This document shows, one piece after another, positions 55,482-64,000 of a DNA stretch of 64,000 bases. The translations under genes and the position numbers were made by a program. Each line of letters starts with the position of its first letter. Position 1 is the first letter of the stretch. Below the pieces are notes generated by a model. The model was not told where the DNA came from and ran no database searches. It saw nothing but the letters and a program-made list of their open reading frames with translations. Source of the DNA: Klebsormidium nitens (Eukaryota > Streptophyta > Klebsormidiophyceae > Klebsormidiales > Klebsormidiaceae); NCBI GenBank assembly GCA_000708835.1, contig DF237334.1, positions 20,289 to 84,288 of the forward strand. Reading direction: 5' to 3'.

Positions 55482-57530
55482 TGGGGACAGTCAAAACGCA
55501 TGGTTGGAAAACGCGGATCAAACACACATTTACTGGTACGGTCGTTGCTTCCGTGCAAAGTTCGTGCGGGTGCATCAACCGATCAGAGAAGGAATAAGAG
55601 GGTGTGAGCAACACGATTCCGGTGTGCGTTCTCCAATTGTTTTCTTCAGTCAAGTGGCCGCCGGCGCGCGCGCCTTGCTTAGAACTCGCGGCGGCGCTCG
55701 CCGCTAGGTGTTTTCTTGTTTCGAGGACTGAGGGTAGGCGGGTGTGGGAGTGCGGGGCTCGAAAGTTGGGTGGAAGTGTTGTGAATTCGAAGCATGCAAA
55801 GAACCGTAGAAGTCGGATACGAGTCACGTGATCAGCCTTCAAACGTAGAAGCGACGAGCATATAGAGGATATTTGGCACAAAGACACGCTTGGATCCAAA
55901 CAACTGCGACGTCGAACAGATTGGCTGGAACATTAAGCTAGAGCTAGGCATACGAGATCCTCGGATCCGAACACAGCGTATGACTACGCTCTTGTGTCAA
56001 GCTCCAAAGGCGACGAGACTTTTGCTAGTTGTACACAGAGATTGACTGTAGAATACGGTAATTGATTTGTCATGCGCAGGAGATTAGCTAGTCAAGATAG
56101 TCAGGCGGCATAATACTCTGAAAGGCCTTCGTCTCAACATCGGAGTCAAGATGTGATAGACGTGACCGGTGCGTGCGACTTGACGAAAGACTCGTTCTGC
56201 AATCGCCTAGTAGGATGAAGATGCGAACTTAGCTGCCAGGAAACGAGTGTAAAGACTACTGGATTGGCGCATTTTCAAGAAGTCACATGCTGGCGCGTGT
56301 GCTGGCATGATTTCTCTATGACAGCTTCGATCATTTAAGGATGCTTAGTGTGCATTCTGCACCTGCTGGGCTGGCTGGCATCGGCTGCATGATCATGATC
56401 ATGGGCTAGCTATGCTTGTTCTTAGTTCATTCATTGAAATGGCACGGATCTTCAATATCGAGCTAGCCGCCGATCTGCAATTTAAGTTGCAACCGTTGGA
56501 CCGTCGCGGTCACGTGCATGGAAACATCAATGGCAAGTCGCGATCACATCATGGTTTATCATCTGTCACTGCATCATGCATGTCGTACCTTACTGGCTAT
56601 GTGGGATCCGTCTATAACCAACACCGTACAGACGACTTTGTCGGCTCCGTCCTGAAGCCCTTGCAGAAAATTATGAAGTTGCAAGACAGCAAACTTTTGG
56701 AAGTGCACCTCTTCCGAGCTTCGTCCAAGAGCTCAGCTAGCAACTTGGCATGCACGGAGGCACTGCAATCTTAGCTTGCGAGCTTGGTCGCAAATCGCCG
56801 CAATTTGCTGCAAATCATAACCTGGCCCGAACTCGCTCAGCAACTCAGGCGGCAACCTTCATGTTTGCTTGATAATCTCATTCTGCTCGGCCAGCTTTTG
56901 CTTAAGCATTTAGGTACACAAGCTCGTAAAGAATTAGACGCATCTGTTATTCCTCGATTGTCCCAGCCTTCACTCGGACTCGATGATTTCCGTTTGCTCG
57001 GCCAGCTTATGCGTGTTGGTTATGTACACTGGCTCGTGAAGGACCAGACTCATCTGTTGCTCCTCAACCGCCAATCGTCGTCTATTAACGTTTCCAGAAG
57101 CGACGTGCCGGTCACCAGCTTCGTCGTAGCGACCAAGAAGTCGTGTTTTGAATCCTCCTGCAAAAGGAATGAACTCGGGTCGGTTTCTAAAAGTGAGCCT
57201 CATGACGAACTGCGAAATGAATTACCCCCTCAAAGAATGATGGAGACAAGCAAATGTCACCCCTTGACATCTTGGCATGTTCGACACTACGTATGCAGTT
57301 CAATTGAGGACTCTTTGACGCATTCACAAAGCAGCATCTTCCGCAAAGCGGGCGAGCAATCAGTGCACATGCGGTCTAACAAGATGACCAGAGCTCCTGC
57401 GACATTCCACGACTTCACTGCTCGCCAGTGCCTGAACACGGATCCCAAGATTGTCCAATTCTGAAGCAATCTCATGCTCAGCAAACGGTGCGCTGCTAAA
57501 AGGCCGTTGCTCGCAAATCCGACCGCTCAC
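55482..57530. other. Downstream flank; includes a decayed ~117-bp tandem repeat
   Basis: Sequence near 56876-56985 is repeated at about 56990-57100 (shared CTGCTCGGCCAGCTT, then GTACAC..GCTCGT and AGAC.CATCTGTT). A third, weaker copy may lie near 56780. No gene is supported. The last coding exon of VPS33 should lie here but was not recognised. Confidence 0.5.
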
Positions 57531-59490
57531 CTGTCCGCTCAGAAAGCGCAGCACGGAGGTCTCCGCTGACGTCACCCCGCCCAAGAAGACCACGAGCACG
57601 AGCGACCGCTGACCGTCGGGCCTGCACGGCGAAGAGAAAGAGATCCGCTCCTAGTCCTTATTTAGAGAGGCCAGATGGCAGTGTGTCTGAAGACGCACCC
57701 GCTGGGAGGATTCATTGAAGAAGCAGAAAGCCAAGCGTGCGGCATACAGCGTCTCGCACTGCAAAGCGCGGTTTTCAGGCTGGGAGGCGCGTTATCTTAA
57801 GTCGCTGTGGTCGAGAGATCGCCCGGGGCCCGTTTGGGGAGCTCGGTTCGATCGTTCTGACGTGGACCAGTGGGGTGCCGCCACGTGGCATTAATGAGAG
57901 GGGCCGTAGCTCACCTGTCTCCGCTGACGCTCTGGCCTTCGTGCTCCACCGGCGTTCCGTCTGCGTCTAGCGCCTGAAGGAAAGGCAAACAGGTGTGAGG
58001 GACTATCAGCATTATATACGTTGCGCTGCAAAGACCGAGCAGAGCTCAATATTGTTCTATTGTGCCCACCAAGGTCGTTGGACGTTACAAGCGTTTTGCA
58101 GAATGCCAGAGCCTCCTCAGCCTTTCCTAAGTACCAGGACGCAAAGCTTGACTGAACGAACGCAAGCCTCGCTGATCCGAGCACCCTCCTGCAGCATTCA
58201 TCTCTCCTAGATACTCTCTTCTACTCAAACATCCTCCTCCGGTCTCCTCTCTCTCGCTCTCTCGTTTTCGCGTCACTTTTGCAACTGGGATCTGCAACTC
58301 TCCGTCCGAAGCCCACCAGCATAAATCAGCCGAAACTAGCGCGGGTTCGAGCAACCTACCTGTATCTTTTCGAAGTGTGGCCCGGGTAACGATCTGAGGA
58401 GCTCATCCATACTTTTCCTGTGACGGGCGACGCGCTTTTAGTTGATACGGACAACGAACCCTTCGCTTGCCCTTTTAGGCTGAAAGGAGCCCGTCAATGA
58501 TACATCAGGTGACCTTACAGACGCTCGCAGGGCGGCAATCGGAGAAAATGCTCTAGCGCTCAAGAGCCTAGTAGGTAGTGCTGGGATGGTCACAGAAAGG
58601 CCAGCGATGCGGGTTCTGGGTGTCAGACCTGACGTTCCAGGAGCTTTTGAATCTGAAGGAGGGAGAAAGCGGGCAGTCGATAGCTCACCACCTATCTTGT
58701 AGCGCCTGTTGGATGAGCCGTATGCTGAGGGGCGCGTACCCCGAAAACGTGTACGAAATGTCCGTGGGACTGCAAAGCCTCAGCGAACCTATTACTCCGA
58801 CAGGTCCAAGTTGACATGAAGCGTTGTATGTGCTGGAAACTCACGAAAGAGCGCATCAGGAAAAGAACTCGTTGCTGACGCTTTCTAAATGGAAGTGGAA
58901 TGTTGGTAAAATCACCTTGATCGGTCAAAACTTGTCTTCTTGCACTGTGCATGCCAAGTTCAACAGGATAAACACAGAAGGTAGTGCAGCATTATAACAT
59001 GGTCCACATCTGATCGTTTCGGACGCAATCGCAAAATCCTTACTTGGAATCGTCCTGGCCCTCGACCACCAATTTCAGAGTGCGCCGAACGGCGGGGTAG
59101 GTGTTCGATCCATCCTGCACAACGGAACACGGGACGGAAGGACTGAGCTGATGACTCAAAGACGCAATTCGGCGACAGCTTCCGTCTCAAGATATGCAGA
59201 GCGGTCGCCTCTACCCTTCGCTGGCTGCACCTTGAGGATAGCCCGACCTCGACAAAGAGTTGATAGGAGATGGCAAAACGCACCAGCTGTCAGCGCATGT
59301 GGTGAGGCGACTCTATGTCACTCTCTGTTTCAGCTTTGGAGACTCAGAATCCCTACAAGACTCGAAGTCCTTCATCTCAATAAGCAAGATCTGCCCTTCT
59401 TTACTTAGCCAGCTGTGGGCTCACATGTCTTCGCAGCAGGCCCGCCTTTTCCAGGTTGTTCAAGGTGAAAGTGTACTCGAAGCCGTGACT
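57531..59490 (-). CDS. VPS33: VPS33 (Sec1/Munc18-family), C-terminal part only
   Basis: Six phase-consistent exons in transcript order: 59490-59425 (SHGFEYTFTLNNLEKAGLLRRH), 59114-59044 (DGSNTYPAVRRTLKLVVEG), 58769-58689 (PTDISYTFSGYAPLSIRLIQ), 58417-58360 (SMDELLRSLPGPHFEKIQ), 57973-57915 and 57621-57531 (PDGQRSLVLVVFLGGVTSAE). The order and motifs match the C-terminal quarter of plant VPS33, a core subunit of the HOPS and CORVET tethers that chaperones SNAREs in fusion with the vacuole or late endosome. About 142 codons are seen. The final few dozen residues were not found. Upstream on the same strand come a minisatellite, 600 bp of non-coding sequence and then the stop of another gene, so the first ~450 residues are missing. 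It is a truncated copy, or the other gene sits inside a giant intron, or the assembly is misjoined. Confidence 0.75.
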
Positions 59491-59533
59491 CTGCAGGCGA
59501 TACTGCAGTGTACTCGAAGCCGTAGCTCTGCAG
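59472..59533 (-). repeat. Duplicated acceptor edge of a VPS33 exon
   Basis: On the minus strand, CTGCAG|AGTCACGGCTTCGAG at 59496-59476 is preceded by a second copy CTGCAGAGCTACGGCTTCGA at 59533-59514, 37 bp upstream. The upstream copy encodes SYGFEYT, which is closer to the usual VPS33 text (TYGFEH) than the downstream SHGFEYT. Confidence 0.8.
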
Positions 59534-59559
59534 GCAATCGGTCTGGCGAACCGTCGGAT

Positions 59560-60375
59560 CCGGACCCCACTTCCGATGTGTGGCCGTCCGCGGGCCCCAT
59601 CTCTGGTACTTGGCCGCCCGTGGCCCCCTTGTCCGATGCGCAGCCGTAGGTGGCCCCCATGTCTTGTACGCTGCTGGCTGTGGTCCCCCGGTCCAGTGCG
59701 TGGCCGTCCGCAACCCCCCTTCCTGATGACCCATTCCGGGCTGTGCGGCCGTCCGCAGCTCCCCCTTTTGCTATGCAGCCTTACGCGGCCCCCATGCCAA
59801 ATGCGCAGCCGTCTGTAGGCCTCCCTCTCCGATGCACGGCCGTCCGCATCCCCCCTCTCGGAAGACCGCTGTCCGCTGCCACTTCTCCCGGTGCGCCGCC
59901 GTCCGTGGCCTCTCCTTCCAGTGCACAGTTGTCCGCAACTCCTTCTTCGGATGCGCGGTCGCTCGTGGCCGCGTTTGGTGCGTCCCTGTCCGCGGCTCCA
60001 CCGTCTGGTGCACACGGCTGTCTGCATATGCCCCTGCCTGCGCGCCACCGGTCCGCCGCTCCCCTGTCCGTTGTAAAGCTGTCCGCGGGATGCCCCCGCT
60101 GACACGTCGCTGTCCGCAATCCGGTGCACGGCTGTCCGCGAATGCCCCCGCTGGCGCGTTTCTGTCCGCAACTCCCTCGTCCAATGTGGGGCTGCTCGCG
60201 GACGCCCCCGCCGGTGCGTAGCTATCCGCAAATCCCCCGTCCGCTCCGCGGCTGTCCGCGGACGTCCTCTCCGGTGCGGGGTTGCCCGCGGCTCCCCTGC
60301 CCGGGGCTCGGCGGTCCGCGGACGCCCACGGTGTCCGGCTGGCTGCAGCTCCCTCGTCCGGTGCTCGGCTCTCAA
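59560..60375. repeat. 30-bp minisatellite, about 27 copies
   Basis: Degenerate 30-bp units of the kind CCGTCCGCGGC + CCCC + GTCCGGTGCG run head to tail. As 30 is divisible by three, long frames are open on both strands (for example 364 codons on the minus strand). They translate to 10-residue repeats of low-complexity Arg/Gly/Thr/His text and are not counted as genes. Confidence 0.85.
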
Positions 60376-61007
60376 CAACCATCCCCGCGCCAACTGCCCA
60401 AGTTTTCCTTCACTATCAAATGCACCCCTCCTTCCGCCCTTGCCAAAGTGTAACCCCCTAAATCTTCCTGTCCCACGGTCTTGCGGGTTTGCCAACGGAA
60501 CTCTTGACGCACCCCCCTTCCCAACACGACCAAACCCCCCCGCCGCCCCCCGCCCGGCAGAGCCACCAACCCCCCCCCAACTTCTAAAACCACCTGCACA
60601 GAATTCAGCAACTCACTCCAAGATGCAGATTTTCGGGCCGAATGCTGATAGGAGGCCGTTTATTTGTGGAAATTGGATCCTGCTATTGACGAACCTCTCT
60701 AATGCATAACACCTAACAGCAAACGTGAGGCAGCTGGCAGTCCAAAATGGCGGTCCGCCTCAGACCTTATTCAAGCGCACTATTCGAGAACAAGTTTGTT
60801 GGTTGGTGATGTAACTTACTCGACATGTGCACACGTGTCATTCGAATCCTTGTTACAATCTGCTAAATATCCAGAAGAACCTAGAACTTTTAGAAACAAA
60901 ATCAAACAGTTTTAGCATGCCGTTCTGAAGGGGAAAAAATGTTTTCCGAAAAGGTGAATGGTCCTGTCCCTCAAGAAGACCACGTCAAACCGCTCACCTC
61001 AACAGTC
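60376..61007. other. Non-coding spacer
   Basis: A C/G homopolymer-rich stretch (60520-60580) is followed by AT-rich sequence. No VPS33 5' exon was found on the minus strand. Confidence 0.5.
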
Positions 61008-63689
61008 TCATTGAATGCCCGCCTTCTTAAGCTTTTCAAGCAGCTCGTCCCGTTCTCGATTCAGCCGCTCGTCATCTTCTTCATCTCCTCCTTGAGGCGC
61101 AACTTCTCGTGGTCGATATTGTCCATCTTGTCCACCACCTCCCCAGCCCGCGAGTGGTGATACACGTGAAACAGCCGGGAGATGTCTTCCCACGCCTAGC
61201 ATAATAGGTAGGAAAAAACGTTTCTGGATCCGACGACGTGGGAAACTCAAGAGTAAGTCTCGTTTCTAGCACGCCTCTTCTACATGGACGTGGAGAGAAA
61301 TATATGTCAAAACACAACAAGGACACGAACCAGCACAAACGTTGTCCCGCCCCTGACCCACTCGTTCATAAGTATGCTAGCTGTGCTTAAATTGTTTACA
61401 ACGTTGATTGTGGTCTGCCAATGAGTTTCCACTAGTGCAATGCCCAAGAGTCACGGGCGAGGTCATGTTCACACATGGATAAGGTCACATGCTGACAGAA
61501 CATCATGCACTCTTATCAACGAAATCCGTCAATTGCGAGCTGTGTCTATCTTATCTGAGGTTATTTGAACGACGTATATTACAGGATTCTACCAGATTCT
61601 TACCATTCAGCACGCCGGTCCGCAACAGGCCTCGTCCATAGGAAGTTGTTGAACAAAAGATACTGCTCACCTTACGTGGCTCCTTTTGCATGGACGGGAT
61701 AAGGAGGTAGCAGACATGGCTCATCAGCTCCCGCGCATCCGAGTGCATCTCCTTCGTCTTGAGGTCGTACAATTGGTACGGTCCGGCAGTCGCAACCTCC
61801 ACCTTCCAGGCCCCTTGTGCGTCCTTCTCGACCAAGGTGAAATTGACGATGAACCACAATTTGAAGTTGCTGAGAATACCAAAGGCCGACACCCCTTCAT
61901 GTTGTCTCGCAACCTGGCGACGTGCTCGATGATCGCACACATCTGCAAACAAAACAACGGATCCATCATTCACGATAGCACATGCCATGAATCCACCGGA
62001 TGCACCTTAGATACACGATCTAAGGTTGCAACCATCCTAGGGGCTCTTGATGCTCAACATTTCAATATCTATAATGGATCCTAGCAGGCTGAGCAACATA
62101 CAAGCCTTTCTGAATCAAGCACTACAACAAGCCTGTCCCCACTATGAACAAGCCTTTCAGAAGCAAGCGGTAGAAGGATTGTGCTCTAAAATTTGAAGAT
62201 AACATACAGGACAGAATCCAGAAACAAACGGTACAGTAGATGTGTTTGAAGCGAGCGGTAAGAAAGAACTACTATGTATGGAAGAACCGCGTCCCGAACT
62301 TTAAAGGTGCCTGGACTAAGAAATAGCAAAGATGCAAGAGCACTCACCTCGGCGACGAGTTGTGGCAGCGCCTTGAGGAAGTCCCTGTCAGAGAGCTTGG
62401 CCTGAAGCACACCTAGGAGCGCCATGACCGGAAGGACAGTGAGGAATGTAAGCTCCACTGGGCCATGGCTCATCGACCCACTCAACCACCCTTCAAACCA
62501 GAGCTTCAGCACCCTCTCCTCCTCTACCCTTTCCTCCTCTGCCACACGCTCAGTTTCAGAGCGTCCTTCCATGGGCTCAGCCGCAATGTTCTCTTCAAGT
62601 CCCTCCCCCTCTCCTTCATCCCCCTCCTCAGCATTCCCCCCTTCTGCTCCCTCCTCAGCATCTTCCTCATAGGCTGTTACAGCGCGCTTTTGTACTCATT
62701 TTCGACTTGCTCTTCGACCGCTTGGGCAGTAGTTTCTGCTGTAGCCGATGCCAGCCGGAGCCTTCTCTCTCGATCACAGGCCATTAGAGGCTCGAAGAAG
62801 TTTAGGAAAAGGTAATAGAGCTCCTTCTCAGCCTTCCCAGGAATAAAGCTTAAGGATATCGCCTTCTCAACGCTCGGCCAGACAATCTCTCTTAGCAGAA
62901 ATTCGAGAGTGTCATCCTGAAGGGGCTCACACGACAGCACGCCAACATTTGTTGGCAAAGGAGACAGCACGGACGTTGTGGTCTGGCCGGCCATCAAGGC
63001 CCTTATGGCTGTCAATGGCTGCTCCTCTCGCACGTCGTAGTGGGTCAACCGCAAAACCGTCAACAGCCAGCTCACTATGTCTCCGAGTTCTACACCATAG
63101 TGGCGGCGGATAGCCTCGGCAGTAACCGAGCTGTGGCCGACCGTCTTCCCCATCCCCCGGCACAAATGCAGCAACTGACTGAAGATATCCTTCAAGATCC
63201 GACGGGGACCGGCGCTACTCAAGCATTGCTCAAAAATGGCCTTTGAAGGGCTGTCCGGGGTCCTGGGCGACCTACAGGCAAGGAGTAAGACGGGGAGTCG
63301 ATCTTGTGGCCAATCGTGGGCGGATCAGCCTCCCCGAAAGAAAGCCGGCGAGGAAGAACAGGGACTTGTTGTTCGAACCCATCACCTATCGTCTCCAACA
63401 GCCCCCTGAATTGGCCAAGGAGCTTCGACATGGCGTCATCGCCCTTCAGGACTGAGAGAACGCTAGGATCCCCATCAATGGCATTTCTTACTAGTAGATC
63501 CGCCAGCCGATCTACTTGCTCTTGCTCATCCTTCTCCTTCCTCGCTGCAGCTCTCTCAGCAGCCTTTGCTGCTTTAAGTGCTGCTTCTTCAGGACCGATG
63601 GCCTTTGGGCAAGCCAACTTGTTGTGCCCCGTCGCACCGCAGCTACTACAGGTTGGAGCTTTCCTTTTGCTTCCACTTGAAGCCTTCAT
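61008..63689 (-). pseudogene. Zinc-knuckle, acidic-region protein gene with three single-base frame breaks
   Basis: The N-terminal exon starts at ATG 63689 (MKASSGSKRK) with a CCHC-like zinc knuckle (CSSCGATGHNKLACP, residues about 14-28) and an Ala/Glu/Lys coiled coil. Later exons are 63271-62348, 61942-61671 and 61195-61008. Each of these three is one base short: in AAAA near 62692, in GGGG near 61900 and in GAGGAG near 61090. Restoring one base in each would make all phases agree, and the C-terminus would end in a charged coil (ERLNRERDELLEKLKKAGIQ). The middle is helical (RRHYGVELGDIVSWLL, ELYYLFLNFFEPLMACDR) with an acidic EGDEGEGEG tract. I do not recognise the family. The join from the first exon to 63271 is not resolved. 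Repeated one-base losses in short homopolymers suggest consensus errors as much as pseudogenisation. Confidence 0.45.
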
Positions 63690-64000
63690 CCCGCCAAACA
63701 GCTACGGTACTGCCCTTGGTTATCTTGTTCGTTCCTTTTTCATGGAGTCAGACGCCTGTGATTCGTGAAGAAAGCTCCCGCACAGTCCACAAATTGAATG
63801 AGCCTGAGCAACTGGCAACTGCCATGGCAAAAGCTGTCTCAGACTCTCCTTGGGGCATACAGTTCGCCATCGTTGATTTGGGCCGCGTGTCAAAGACACC
63901 ACGTGTCGATCTTAGACCGGGGTCCGAGTCGCCGGAATTAGGATTTGATGCAACGTCATTTGCTCGTATTGTATGACTACCGTAGTCCAAGGTAATGATT
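63690..64000. other. Window edge, unresolved
   Basis: Both strands have open frames here (plus strand ending at 63976, minus strand from 63990), with no recognised family. This is probably the 5' flank of the zinc-knuckle gene or an outer exon of an unseen gene. Confidence 0.25.

Noticed and set aside
56784-57464. 226-codon plus-strand ORF
   Set aside because: Starts without ATG, covers a decayed tandem repeat and is antisense to VPS33. Low-complexity content.
59401-60495. 364-codon minus-strand ORF and overlapping plus-strand ORFs
   Set aside because: Mostly created by a 30-bp minisatellite that leaves several frames open. Only the last ~22 codons belong to a real exon (VPS33).
63578-63990. 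Open frames on both strands at the window edge
   Set aside because: Neither strand has recognisable motifs or splice signals that decide between them.

Overview
The window is nuclear DNA of a streptophyte, most likely a charophyte green alga of the Klebsormidium kind (organism inferred, not proven). Plant-type genes are cut by many GT-AG introns of about 100 bp to 2 kb. The gene set (ethylene receptor, TRM/DUF4378 protein, plastid GapCp GAPDH, plant-type polyamine transporter) is streptophyte. Base composition is near balanced, with very GC-rich exons. A run of 20 N at about 23415 marks an assembly gap.

Layout. 1-1338 (-): 3' part of a MYND zinc-finger protein interrupted by one in-frame TAG. 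2704-5241 (-): two-exon F-box-like/LRR protein. 5347-5547 (-): BTB-like fragment. 6104-11703 (+): eight-exon MOSC/mARC-type molybdenum protein, 335 aa. 11704-14821: intergenic, with a GTAGGTACC-rich foldback region and a 389-bp Tourist-like MITE. 14822-23743 (+): TRM-like protein with C-terminal DUF4378, one homopolymer frameshift and the N gap. 23744-29323: gene-poor, with a LINE 3' remnant. 29324-36538 (+): twelve-exon polyamine/amino-acid transporter, 505 aa. 37497-43428 (-): eleven-exon plastid-targeted GapCp, 429 aa. 43583-44693: 1.1-kb inverted-repeat DNA element. 46521-55481 (+): eleven-exon hybrid histidine-kinase ethylene receptor, 796 aa. 57531-59490 (-): six 3' exons of VPS33 with no 5' half visible. 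About 59560-60375: a 30-bp minisatellite. 61008-63689 (-): zinc-knuckle gene with three single-base frame breaks.

The genes do not form an operon-like unit and their functions are independent. The most unusual structural signal is a repeated pattern of intron growth. In the MOSC gene, the ethylene receptor and VPS33, short segments spanning an exon-intron junction have been tandemly duplicated into the intron. This leaves ladders of decayed partial exons with their own splice sites. The ethylene receptor shows this in at least three introns and on both sides of intron 7.

Exon joins were worked out by hand from splice motifs, reading phase and family knowledge. For MOSC, the transporter, GAPDH and the ethylene receptor every join is phase-consistent from ATG to stop.
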